Both the position numbers and the translations under genes were made by a program. A stretch of 64,000 nt of DNA from an uncultured bacterium. Its GTDB lineage: Bacteria > Bacillota_I > Bacilli_A > RFN20 > CAG-826. Below are positions 8,413 through 16,364 of this stretch, in pieces. Below the pieces are notes generated by a model. The model was not told the DNA's origin. It worked only from the letters and a program-made list of their open reading frames with translations, and made no database searches. The stretch covers positions 532,106 to 596,105 of the forward strand of contig CASDWE010000002.1 of NCBI GenBank assembly GCA_949284685.1. Reading direction: 5' to 3'. The number at the start of each line of letters is the position of its first letter. The stretch's first letter is position 1.

Positions 8413-8994
8413 ATAAAACGACATGAATGCTTTCAAAACTCGAACATTAAAAGCATAGAATTAGCTAACTATATCAAGATATCAAGACCAAACATGTATA
8501 ACTTTATTGATGTGCATGACAAAGGAGAAAAAAATTATATTAATACGAATGTTCTTATACATGTGATAATCCACTGATCGATAAGAGAGACGTTATTTAC
8601 ATGCATCTCAAATTTAACTAATTAAAAATTAGTTGATACTCCAAAGCAGCAAGAATTAGCAAGATAGTAAAAAACATATTTCAAAAAATCCAAACTCAAA
8701 AAACAGAGTTTATTAACAAATGTGTTGGCAAAACCGTTATTCATTATTTGCTAGAAATTAATCCTCTTTTATCATAAAATTTGTTAGATGAAGAAAAAAA
8801 TTACTAACGTCATATAAAGAAATTGTTGATTTTTATACTAAACAATAGGAGATAACAAAAAAAGCAATACGTATTTAAAATTTCAAAATATTGTAATATT
8901 AGTTAAAAAAGCAAGAGCATCTTGTTCATTAAAAAGTTTTAGTCAGGAAACCATTTCAAATTTTAAAGCATTATTCGATTTACTTAAAGCTTAG
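8413..8994 (+). pseudogene. Decayed HTH regulator gene upstream of the exporter
   Basis: No intact gene lies in 8301-9115, but fragments of coding sequence persist in shifting frames. From 8413 a frame reads '...SIELANYIKISRPNMYNFID...', which looks like a helix-turn-helix (TetR-like spacing), then hits TGA near 8577. Further on come 'CVGKTVIHYLLEINPLLS' and 'SYKEIVDFYTKQ' fragments. A last frame reads 'KKARASCSLKSFSQETISNF' and ends in TAG at 8992-8994. I read this as a regulator broken by several frameshifts and stops. Its position suggests it once controlled the ABC exporter that follows. Family assignment is tentative. Confidence 0.5.
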
Positions 8995-9115
8995 ACTATA
9001 AATTTGAATTATATAATCAATACCATTTTATACAAATTACATAAATATGTAACATAGGCATAATTGCAAGTGAAATTTATTAAACTTTATGATATTATCT
9101 TAAAAGGTCATATTT

Positions 9116-11788
9116 ATGTTAAAACTAAAAAATGTAAAAAAAGATTATATTGTCGCTAATGGGAAAGTTGAAGCACTTAAAGGTATAAGTGTAGATTTTC
9201 GTGATAATGAATTTGTTTCTATTTTAGGCCCTTCTGGTTGTGGTAAGACAACACTTTTAAATATAATCGGTGGACTTGATCACATGACTTCTGGCGATTT
9301 AATTATTGACGGAGTTTCGACTTTAAATTTTAAAGACGCTGATTGGGATACTTATAGAAATAGTAAAATAGGCTTTGTTTTTCAGTCATATAATCTTATA
9401 CCGCATCAAACAGTTTTGGAAAATGTCGAATTAGCACTTACCATTGGTGGCATTTCTAGTAAAGAACGAGAAAAAAGAGCAAAAGATATTCTTGATAAAG
9501 TTGGCTTACAAGGAGAATATAATAAAAGACCAAATCAACTTTCTGGTGGTCAATGTCAAAGAGTCGCTATTGCTAGAGCATTAGTAAACAATCCTGAAAT
9601 TGTTTTAGCGGATGAACCAACTGGGGCACTAGATACAAAAACTTCTATTCAAATCATGGATTTATTAAAGGAAGTTGCAAAAGATCGTTTGGTTATAATG
9701 GTTACACACAATCCAGATTTAGCAAATTCATATTCAACAAGAATTATTAAATTATTGGATGGTCTTGTTATTTCTGATTCTAATCCTTATGAAGAAGAAG
9801 TTGAAACTTTACAAGTTAAAAGTGCTGTTGATGGAGAAAAAAGTTTAGCGGATAAGCATTCCAAATTGTCATTTTTTCAAGCTTTTAAATTATCATTTAG
9901 AAATCTTCGTTCAAAATTAAAAAGAAATATTTTAGTTTGTTTTGCTGGTTCTATTGGAATAGTTGGAATTGGTTCTGTTTTAGCGGTTTCTTCTGGTGTT
10001 TCTAATTATATTGATTCAATGCAAAATGATATGCTTTCAGGAAATCCAATTATGATAAGCGAAGAAGCTTATGACTTAAATACTATTATTGATTTGACTT
10101 CTACTAGTCAACAACAAGATGCTATAAAAGAAAATATTGAAGATGGGATAATTAATGTCGATGGAGTTATCGCTTCTTTAGTCGAATTTAGCGGGGCATT
10201 AGATGCTTTTGTTATTCAAAATGATATCACTCAAGACTACGTTGATTTTGTCAAGCAAATGAACCCAGAATGGTATAATTGTATTGCAACTTATTATGGA
10301 GAAGATTTGGGCTATAACATTTATACTGATTATACTTTTCTTGACGAAAATGGCGAAAATCAAACATATAGGATGTCAATTGACGCTGCGATAACAACTT
10401 ATTCGAAGATGTTGGAAAAAACATCATATAGCGAATTAGCACAATACATCGCGTTGTTAACTTATAATTTTGAACAATTGCCTAATAATAATGATTATTT
10501 GTTAAGCCAATACGACATTATTTCTGAAAATGGAAAAATGCCAGAAAAAGAAAATGAATTAGTATTAGTGGTTAATGACGAACAAAGTTTATCAGATTTG
10601 TTTTTAGGTGAATTTGGTTATTATTCGCAAGAAGAATTTTTCAATATAATTTATGAATCATTAGACGATCCTAATTATAATCCTTCATTAGATAAAGATT
10701 CGTTTAGTTATGAAGAACTTTTAAATAAAACGTTTTATTATTATCCAAACGATACAATATATTCTTCAAATCCAAACGATTTATTAGGGTATAGTCCATT
10801 TAATTATCATTCAATCGCTGATAGTAACTGGGAAGGATTAGAACTTAAAATAAGTGCTATATTGCGTCCTAAAGAAGGTTTATCGTATGGTTCGTTAAGT
10901 ACGGGTCTTTATTATACTCCTGCCTTAACTCAAAAAGTAATTAAAGATGGAACAAATAGTCAAGTCAATCAATATTTAATAGATAACGATAGCGAATCTT
11001 TCACATCTTTTATTTTAGATGGAAATGGACAAGTTTTTGGCATTACTTATGATACTTCGTTTTATTATGATAACAATCATTATAATGAAAAAGCTGTTGT
11101 TGGTATTCGCAGCAGTTTAACAGAAATGATGAGTGGTCAAGAAGGTGTTGCAATTTATACGTGGACAAAAAGAAATATAGGTGGTGTAGATGTTCCAAAT
11201 GAAATCGAAATTTATCCAGTTGATTTTAATTATAAGGATGATATTACATCGTATCTAAATGAATGGAATTCTGATAAAAATATCCAAATAGGAGATAAGG
11301 TTATATCTAGTCAGGATAGAAGCGAAATTCAATATACAGATAATCTTGAAGTTATTATATTCTTAGTAGATACAATGATAGACACGGTTACCTATGCTTT
11401 GGTTGCATTTACTGCCTTATCTTTAATTGTTTCAACGGTAATGATTGCGATTATTACATATGTATCTGTTATTGAACGCGTTAAAGAAATTGGTGTCATC
11501 AGAGCGTTAGGCGGCCGTAAAAGAGATGTTAGAAACTTGTTTAATGCCGAAACATTAATTATCGGTTTTATATCTGGAATTATTGGGGTTGCTTTAACTT
11601 ATTGCATTGAAGGACTTATAAATTTAATTGTTGGAAGTCTTTCAGGAATATTTACTATTGCAGCACTGCCATTTACTACAGCTTTAATCTTGATTTTATT
11701 AAGTGTTGTGTTGACTTTAATATCTGGACTTATTCCAGCTTCTTTAGCTGCTAAAAAAGATCCTGTGGAAGCTTTAAGAACAGAATAA
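9116..11788 (+). CDS. MacB/FtsX-type ABC exporter, fused ATPase and permease
   Basis: An 890-residue single-chain half-transporter. Residues 1-230 are the ATPase: Walker A 'GPSGCGKTT', Q-loop 'VFQSYNL', signature 'LSGGQCQRVAIAR', Walker B 'IVLADEPTGALD', switch 'VTHNPD'. One membrane helix lies near 272-292, followed by a large extracytoplasmic domain (about 295-755) and three C-terminal helices in the FtsX pattern ('VKEIGVIRALGGRKRDV' between them). Type VII transporters of this kind move antimicrobial peptides, lipoproteins or lipids, or transmit mechanical force. The substrate is unknown. It stands alone, with AAAAGG before the ATG and TATTAT at 9093-9098. Confidence 0.88.
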   Translation: MLKLKNVKKDYIVANGKVEALKGISVDFRDNEFVSILGPSGCGKTTLLNIIGGLDHMTSGDLIIDGVSTLNFKDADWDTYRNSKIGFVFQSYNLIPHQTVLENVELALTIGGISSKEREKRAKDILDKVGLQGEYNKRPNQLSGGQCQRVAIARALVNNPEIVLADEPTGALDTKTSIQIMDLLKEVAKDRLVIMVTHNPDLANSYSTRIIKLLDGLVISDSNPYEEEVETLQVKSAVDGEKSLADKHSKLSFFQAFKLSFRNLRSKLKRNILVCFAGSIGIVGIGSVLAVSSGVSNYIDSMQNDMLSGNPIMISEEAYDLNTIIDLTSTSQQQDAIKENIEDGIINVDGVIASLVEFSGALDAFVIQNDITQDYVDFVKQMNPEWYNCIATYYGEDLGYNIYTDYTFLDENGENQTYRMSIDAAITTYSKMLEKTSYSELAQYIALLTYNFEQLPNNNDYLLSQYDIISENGKMPEKENELVLVVNDEQSLSDLFLGEFGYYSQEEFFNIIYESLDDPNYNPSLDKDSFSYEELLNKTFYYYPNDTIYSSNPNDLLGYSPFNYHSIADSNWEGLELKISAILRPKEGLSYGSLSTGLYYTPALTQKVIKDGTNSQVNQYLIDNDSESFTSFILDGNGQVFGITYDTSFYYDNNHYNEKAVVGIRSSLTEMMSGQEGVAIYTWTKRNIGGVDVPNEIEIYPVDFNYKDDITSYLNEWNSDKNIQIGDKVISSQDRSEIQYTDNLEVIIFLVDTMIDTVTYALVAFTALSLIVSTVMIAIITYVSVIERVKEIGVIRALGGRKRDVRNLFNAETLIIGFISGIIGVALTYCIEGLINLIVGSLSGIFTIAALPFTTALILILLSVVLTLISGLIPASLAAKKDPVEALRTE

Positions 11789-11846
11789 ATTTAATAAATA
11801 ATTAAAAAATCTTTTAAATACAATTTTAATAACTTATATTAAAAGT

Positions 11847-12206
11847 ATGAAGACAGTAGGGAATGTACTTTGGTTGATCTTCATTGGTTGGGAAAACGCA
11901 TTAGTAATGTTTTTTGTTGGATTATTATGTTGTGCAACAATCATTTTAATACCAGTAGGAATTCAAATTTTTAAATATGCTTCTTTATGGCTTTGGCCAA
12001 TTGGCAAAAGAGTTGATTTATCAGGTGGCGTTTTTAAAACATTTGTTAATATATTATGGCTGATTTTGTTTGGTTGGATAGTAGCACTATATTTCTTACT
12101 AGCAGGAGTTTCGCTTTGCTGCACGCTGATTGGAATCCCATTTGGCATACAATTTTTTAAATTTGCTAAATTATCTTTAATGCCATTAGGAGCAAAAATT
12201 AATTAA
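11847..12206 (+). CDS. YccF domain-containing inner membrane protein
   Basis: A 119-residue protein made of two similar YccF halves (about 1-58 and 63-119). Each has 'NVLWLIFIGW'/'NILWLILFGW', a Cys-containing hydrophobic helix and 'IPVGIQIFKYASLWLWPIG'/'IPFGIQFFKFAKLSLMPLG'. The molecular function of YccF is not established. TATATT at 11835-11840 lies six bases before the ATG and there is no Shine-Dalgarno, so the mRNA may be leaderless. Confidence 0.88.
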   Translation: MKTVGNVLWLIFIGWENALVMFFVGLLCCATIILIPVGIQIFKYASLWLWPIGKRVDLSGGVFKTFVNILWLILFGWIVALYFLLAGVSLCCTLIGIPFGIQFFKFAKLSLMPLGAKIN

Positions 12207-12243
12207 AAAACATTTCTAATATTTGATTTTTATAAAATGGGTA

Positions 12244-12272
12244 TTGAATAAATACTTATTTTTTGTTAATAT
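12244..12272 (+). promoter_or_regulatory. Promoter of the tRNA-Val/Thr/Leu cluster
   Basis: TTGAAT (12244-12249) and TAATAT (12267-12272) are 17 bases apart, ending 16 bases before tRNA-Val. Confidence 0.65.
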
Positions 12273-12288
12273 AACAAAGCGCTTACAG

Positions 12289-12363
12289 GGACACTTAGTT
12301 CAGCGGGAGAACGCTTCCTTCACACGGAAGAAGTCACAGGTTCGATCCCTGTAGTGTCCACCA
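12289..12363 (+). tRNA. tRNA-Val (anticodon CAC)
   Basis: Acceptor GGACACT/AGTGTCC, D-arm GTTC/GAAC, anticodon stem CTTCC/GGAAG around TTCACAC, T-arm ACAGG/CCTGT, encoded CCA. CAC is an uncommon tRNA-Val anticodon in very small AT-rich genomes; a TAC isoacceptor is expected elsewhere. Confidence 0.93.
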
Positions 12364-12374
12364 ATAACGGAAGT

Positions 12375-12450
12375 GCCGACTTAGCACAATTGGCAGTGCA
12401 ACTGATTTGTAATCAGTAGGTTGTAGGTTCAAGTCCTATAGTCGGCACCA
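12375..12450 (+). tRNA. tRNA-Thr (anticodon TGT)
   Basis: Acceptor GCCGACT/AGTCGGC, anticodon stem ACTGA/TCAGT around TTTGTAA, T-arm GTAGG/CCTAT, encoded CCA. Eleven bases after tRNA-Val. Confidence 0.93.
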
Positions 12451-12462
12451 TTTTTTATAAAT

Positions 12463-12547
12463 GCGGGTGTGGCGAAACTGGCAGACGCACTAGACTTAGG
12501 ATCTAGCGCTTAACGGCATGCAGGTTCAAGTCCTGTCACCCGCACCA
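12463..12547 (+). tRNA. tRNA-Leu (anticodon TAG)
   Basis: Class II tRNA with a long variable arm: acceptor GCGGGTG/CACCCGC, anticodon stem CTAGA/TCTAG around CTTAGGA, variable arm near CGCTTAACGGCATG, T-loop GTTCAAGTC, encoded CCA. Confidence 0.95.
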
Positions 12548-12559
12548 TCTTGAATAAGT

Positions 12560-12593
12560 CGACATTTCGTATCAATTACGGAGTGTCGTTTTT
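12560..12593 (+). terminator. Terminator of the tRNA cluster
   Basis: CGACATTTCGTA (12560-12571) pairs along its whole length, with two G-U pairs, with TACGGAGTGTCG (12577-12588) around a TCAAT loop. Five T follow. Confidence 0.88.
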
Positions 12594-12715
12594 AATTTTC
12601 ATCGATTGTAAGCCAGTTTTTCGAATTTGAGAAAAGTCGACATTGTCGATATTTTATTCTATTTTGTCGACTAAATTATAAGCTTATGTTATAATTCTGG
12701 CAGGGAGTGAAATTG

Positions 12716-13351
12716 ATGAATTATTCAAAAACTATTAGAGAATATTGCAAACAAAATAAAGGTAAAGTCTTTGATGTTTCTTATGAAAGAATTCATCATT
12801 TTGAAATGATTCCTTATAAGACTTTATTAAAGATATTAAATAGACTTGAAGAAGAAAAAGTAATCACTACTTATTCAAAAGGTATATATCTAATAAATTC
12901 GGATGAAGTATTAAAAGAAGATCCCATTATTTCATATTATGCGAGTGAATTTAATGGAGTAGTAGTTGGTTATGATTTATACAACAAATATGAAATAAGT
13001 TCTCATAAAGAAAAGCCGATTATTATTTATACAAATGCAATGGAAACTTCTACTAAAAATATAGGTGATGATTATAAATTGATTAGGTTTGATGTTACTT
13101 TTGGAAAATATACAACCCCTATAATTGAAGCTCTAGAGATTATAGAAAATAAAGCAAGTATTGCTGATTGCGATTTAACTAAAGCAAGTCAGGTGTTAAT
13201 AAGTTTACTTGAAAATTATTTAGATTCATTTTTTGAAGATATTATTAAAGCTCATAAATATAAATATTCAACCATTTGTTCTTTAGAAAATATCTTAAGG
13301 AGCATGAATAAAAATAATAAAGTTATAGAAATATTTAAGAAGAATGTTTAA
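12716..13351 (+). CDS. AbiEi-like (DUF6088-type) winged-helix protein
   Basis: About 211 residues. The first 70 look like the winged helix of type IV AbiEi antitoxins: a short helix, then 'TLLKILNRLEEEKVITTYSKGIY', the conserved 'xxLxRLxxxGxIxxxxKGIY' pattern. The remainder is a globular alpha/beta region. AbiEi proteins repress the abiE operon and neutralise the nucleotidyltransferase AbiEii. No AbiEii is encoded next to it, so it is either an orphan or paired with the following unknown protein. The GGGAG at 12703-12707 places the start at ATG 12716 rather than the GTG at 12707. Confidence 0.65.
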   Translation: MNYSKTIREYCKQNKGKVFDVSYERIHHFEMIPYKTLLKILNRLEEEKVITTYSKGIYLINSDEVLKEDPIISYYASEFNGVVVGYDLYNKYEISSHKEKPIIIYTNAMETSTKNIGDDYKLIRFDVTFGKYTTPIIEALEIIENKASIADCDLTKASQVLISLLENYLDSFFEDIIKAHKYKYSTICSLENILRSMNKNNKVIEIFKKNV

Positions 13352-13901
13352 AAGATATTATTTTACGGATGAAGATTTTGAATCATGGATTAAAACTTAT
13401 AATAAGGCTAAATATCTCATTCGTGATTATAAGTATCATTATTCCATAGAACAAAAGCAAAATTCTAAAGAAGAATTTAAAGAAGCCAATAGAATAGTTA
13501 ATCAATATCTAGTTTTAAAAGTTGCGTTATTTACTAACTATCAAAGAGATATATTAGATAGATTCATTAAAGAAAATAAAGTGTCGTTAAAAGATAATGA
13601 GTTTTTAATTTATAGAATGACTGTAGATACTTGGATTGATGTTGTAGTCAATGTTCCTAGCAATAAACTTCCTGAATTAGATATAAAAGAATTTGGTAAA
13701 AAATTAAAAGAAGCAAGATTAAGACAAGGCTATTCAAGAAAAAGAGCTGCTAAGATATTAGGAATGAGTGATAAAAGTTTGCAGGCTTATGAAGAAGGTA
13801 ATAGGACAATGAGTGTTGCTGTTTTTTGTAAGATGACTATTTTACTTCCTGAAGTGGGTTTTATTTTCAATGATTTTTATCATATTCTTCTAAAATATTA
13901 A
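13344..13901 (+). CDS. Unrecognised protein with C-terminal XRE-type HTH
   Basis: A 185-residue protein overlapping the AbiEi-like gene by eight bases, so the two are probably coupled. The N-terminal 115 residues are helical, charged and not recognised. The C-terminus carries an XRE helix-turn-helix: 'FGKKLKEARLRQGYSRKRAAKILGM' followed by 'SDKSLQAYEEGNRTMS' (split here for length). This is not an AbiEii nucleotidyltransferase: the G-S-x10-D-x-D pattern is absent. It may be the partner of the AbiEi-like protein or a regulator of the downstream restriction-modification genes. Confidence 0.6.
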   Translation: MFKRYYFTDEDFESWIKTYNKAKYLIRDYKYHYSIEQKQNSKEEFKEANRIVNQYLVLKVALFTNYQRDILDRFIKENKVSLKDNEFLIYRMTVDTWIDVVVNVPSNKLPELDIKEFGKKLKEARLRQGYSRKRAAKILGMSDKSLQAYEEGNRTMSVAVFCKMTILLPEVGFIFNDFYHILLKY

Positions 13902-13936
13902 GCATTTTGTCATCTTTTTGTTATATAATATAAACA

Positions 13937-14128
13937 GTGAACTTTACTCCAGAAGAAATTAAAAAGTTAAGACTTAAATTGATGTTATCTCAGACAGAGT
14001 TTGCTAAATTACTTGGGGTAACTTTTGAAAGCGTTAATCGTTATGAAAACGGAAGAAGTAGGCCTGCCTTTAGAGTTCAAAGAACCCTTTCAAATTTATT
14101 TAATACGAATTATAGAATTAAGAAATGA
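13937..14128 (+). CDS. XRE-family HTH protein, probable restriction-modification controller
   Basis: A 63-residue single-domain repressor: 'EIKKLRLKLMLSQTEFAKLL' then 'GVTFESVNRYENGRSRP', a standard XRE/Cro fold. Small XRE proteins immediately upstream of methyltransferase/endonuclease pairs often act as C proteins that time nuclease expression. The start codon is GTG. TATAAT at 13924-13929 ends seven bases upstream and there is no ribosome-binding site, so a leaderless transcript is likely. Its TGA overlaps the methyltransferase ATG as ATGA. Confidence 0.75.
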   Translation: MNFTPEEIKKLRLKLMLSQTEFAKLLGVTFESVNRYENGRSRPAFRVQRTLSNLFNTNYRIKK

Positions 14129-15045
14129 TAAAGAATATGGGAATTTCATTAAAAAATAACAATTGTTATAAATTTACATATATCGATTTGTTTGCTGGTA
14201 TAGGTGGCTTTCATATTGCTTGTGATAATATCGGTGGTGAATGTGTTTTTGCTTCAGAATGGGATAACGATTGTAGAAAAACTTATACTGCTAATTTTTC
14301 CAAAAATAATAATATAATCTTCGATAATAACGGAAACCCTAATGAAAGATTTGTTGGAGATATAACTAAAGTTGATCCTATCACAATTCCCGATCACGAT
14401 TTATTGTGCGCAGGATTTCCTTGCCAACCCTTTTCACAAGCAGGCCAAAAGAAAGGCTTCGAAGATACAAGGGGCACTTTGTTTTTTAATGTAGCTAACA
14501 TTATTAAAGTAAAAAGGCCTAAAGTTGTTTTCCTTGAAAATGTAAGAGGATTACTGCATCACGACAATGGAAAAACATTTGAGGTAATAAAAAATACAAT
14601 TGATGAACTAGGCTATTATTTTCATTATAAAATTATTAAAGCAAGCGACTTCAATTTGCCACAACATAGACCAAGATTGTATATGGCTTGTGTTAGAAAA
14701 GACTTAAATGATTGCTTTGAGTTTCCCCAACCCGTTCCTCTTGTGATGACAATGAGCGATGTTTTTGATGGGGCTGAAGTAAACAAAAAAATAGGTTTTA
14801 CATTAAGGGTCGGAGGTAAAAGCTCGCCCATTACAGATCGCAGAAATTGGGACGGCTACATTGTTAACGGGAAAGAAATTAGAATAACTCCTAAACAAGC
14901 AAAAAGGATGCAAGGTTTTCCTGAAGATTTTATTTTCCCAGTAAGTAATGGAGCAGCAATGAAACAATTGGGCAATTCTGTTGCTATCCCTGCTGTTCAG
15001 GCCTTTGCATTAGAACTTATTAAAGTTTTGGAGGCGAATAAATAA
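14125..15045 (+). CDS. DNA (cytosine-5-)-methyltransferase
   Basis: Type II modification enzyme that methylates C5 of cytosine in a short target, protecting host DNA. Conserved motifs are all present: I 'YIDLFAGIGGFHIA', IV 'CAGFPCQPFSQAG' with the catalytic Cys, VI 'VFLENVRGL', VIII 'QHRPRLYMACV' and X 'KQLGNSVAIPAV'. The 306-residue length is at the short end for C5 enzymes, with a compact target-recognition region between motifs VIII and X. Its stop overlaps the endonuclease start (TAATG). Target likely CCGG, judged from the partner nuclease. Confidence 0.92.
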   Translation: MIKNMGISLKNNNCYKFTYIDLFAGIGGFHIACDNIGGECVFASEWDNDCRKTYTANFSKNNNIIFDNNGNPNERFVGDITKVDPITIPDHDLLCAGFPCQPFSQAGQKKGFEDTRGTLFFNVANIIKVKRPKVVFLENVRGLLHHDNGKTFEVIKNTIDELGYYFHYKIIKASDFNLPQHRPRLYMACVRKDLNDCFEFPQPVPLVMTMSDVFDGAEVNKKIGFTLRVGGKSSPITDRRNWDGYIVNGKEIRITPKQAKRMQGFPEDFIFPVSNGAAMKQLGNSVAIPAVQAFALELIKVLEANK

Positions 15046-16130
15046 TGGCTTTTTTTAATAGGGGCGAATGGTCAGAAATTTATGCTATTCTTTGCATGTT
15101 AATTAATCCTAATCTTGCAATAGGAAATTCTGATTTAAAAATTATCACAAATGAATTATATCAACTGAAAAGCATAAAAATAGTTTCTAAAGCAGGCAAT
15201 AATAAAGATTTAATCGAATACTGTTTAAAAAACAAAAATGACGTTGCTGTTTATTATAATGATGAATTAAATCAAATTATTTCGGAAATTGAATTGAATC
15301 AAAACAAACATAGAATTTTTGAAGCTATTAAAAATGCCCCATCTGGAAATGGTTCATTTGAAATATCTGGCATTGATGGTCTGCTAATGAAATTGACAAA
15401 AGGAAATAAAATAAAATCAAGTTCGTTTGAAAAAGAAGATTTGTCGGCGTTAATTTATGATAAGCATATTGGTAAAGATGTTTCTTTAAAATATAGTATT
15501 AAGTCTTCGCTCGGCAGCCCCGCAACCTTGTTAAATGCAAGTAGGCATACAAATTTCTTGTTTTCTGTTAGTAATTTATCTATTGCTGATATAAAAAATG
15601 TCAATAATATTAATACTCCAACAAAACTACTTGATAGAATTAAGAAAATTATTGCATGTGGTGGCAAGATTCACTTTATTAAAACGACTGATGAAATTTT
15701 TGGATATAATCTTAGAATGATTGATTCTAAAATGCCAGAATATTTGGCAAATGTCCTATTAGACTCGTACGTAAAAAATGAAAAATCCTTAAAACAATTA
15801 TTTTTAAAGTCGAATCAATTCGAAGATGAGGGTTTTGCATTAAAGAAATTAGGTGATTTATTAGAAGGTATTAGTTTTGGCTTTTTCCCAAGTATAAAAT
15901 GGAATGGCAATAATGATGTTAACGGAGGATTGGTTATTGTTAAGCACAATGGTGATGTTTTGATATTAGATTTAATTTATTTCAGAGAAGAAGTAATAAA
16001 TTATTTAATCAATGAAACAAAGTTGGATTCTCCGAGTAGTACAAGATACAATATGCTTAATTTATGTCTTGATCCCGTTGATCAAAAATGTTATTTTACG
16101 CTAAACCTTCAAATACGATATAAAAAATAA
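15045..16130 (+). CDS. HpaII-family type II restriction endonuclease
   Basis: A 361-residue protein starting 'FNRGEWSEIYAILCML', the N-terminal signature of the HpaII restriction family. It contains the core 'YSIKSSLGSPATLLNASRHT', in which the 'SIKSxLGSxxTLLNAS' block is shared by such enzymes. HpaII cuts C^CGG. Placement after a C5 methyltransferase with overlapping start and stop codons supports a functional pair. The exact recognition site is inferred from the family. A terminator and a repeat array follow. Confidence 0.78.
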   Translation: MAFFNRGEWSEIYAILCMLINPNLAIGNSDLKIITNELYQLKSIKIVSKAGNNKDLIEYCLKNKNDVAVYYNDELNQIISEIELNQNKHRIFEAIKNAPSGNGSFEISGIDGLLMKLTKGNKIKSSSFEKEDLSALIYDKHIGKDVSLKYSIKSSLGSPATLLNASRHTNFLFSVSNLSIADIKNVNNINTPTKLLDRIKKIIACGGKIHFIKTTDEIFGYNLRMIDSKMPEYLANVLLDSYVKNEKSLKQLFLKSNQFEDEGFALKKLGDLLEGISFGFFPSIKWNGNNDVNGGLVIVKHNGDVLILDLIYFREEVINYLINETKLDSPSSTRYNMLNLCLDPVDQKCYFTLNLQIRYKK

Positions 16131-16162
16131 TATTAGGAAAACAACGTTAAAATCTACACTTC

Positions 16163-16268
16163 ATAAGGGGTATCGTTTCACTAGTAAGGGTGTCATTTTG
16201 TATCAAAGCGATGGAAAAAAGACATCTTATAACTAACATTTTGATACAAACTAAGGCTATCAAAGTGA
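16163..16268 (+). repeat. Iterated ~20-bp repeats and inverted ends, left edge of the carbohydrate island
   Basis: Two partial units of the form 'AGTAAGGGTATCGTTTCGCT' lie in tandem, ending in TTTTGTATCAAAGCGAT (16197-16212). Some 25 bases later TTTTGATACAAACTAAGG (16240-16257) is roughly inverted relative to this. A related three-unit array lies at 38629-38696 in the same orientation. The iterated, terminally inverted look recalls insertion-sequence ends (IS21-like), but no transposase is present. Confidence 0.6.
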
Positions 16269-16275
16269 ACGATAT

Positions 16276-16306
16276 TTGCTCGAGAAATCGGGCATTTTTT
16301 ATTTTT
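16276..16306 (+). terminator. Terminator after the restriction-modification genes
   Basis: GCTCGA (16278-16283), a GAAA tetraloop and TCGGGC (16288-16293), one G-U pair, extended by T-A, then a T-rich run. Orientation fits the rightward restriction-modification operon. Confidence 0.75.
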
Positions 16307-16364
16307 ATGCATTTCGTTAGTATACTAAAACGTTTAAATCATATTGGTAGTTAAAAATATAAAT

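Noticed and set aside
8616..8634. Hairpin AACTAATT-AAA-AATTAGTT as a terminator
   Set aside because: Pure A/T stem without a T-run, inside the decayed regulator; expected by chance in such AT-rich sequence.
12707..12715. GTG start for the AbiEi-like gene
   Set aside because: The GTG overlaps the GGGAG ribosome-binding site itself; the ATG at 12716 has correct spacing.
14125..16130. Avoidance of CCGG as evidence for the restriction target
   Set aside because: CCGG occurs repeatedly in the rhamnose island; without counts no avoidance claim can be made.
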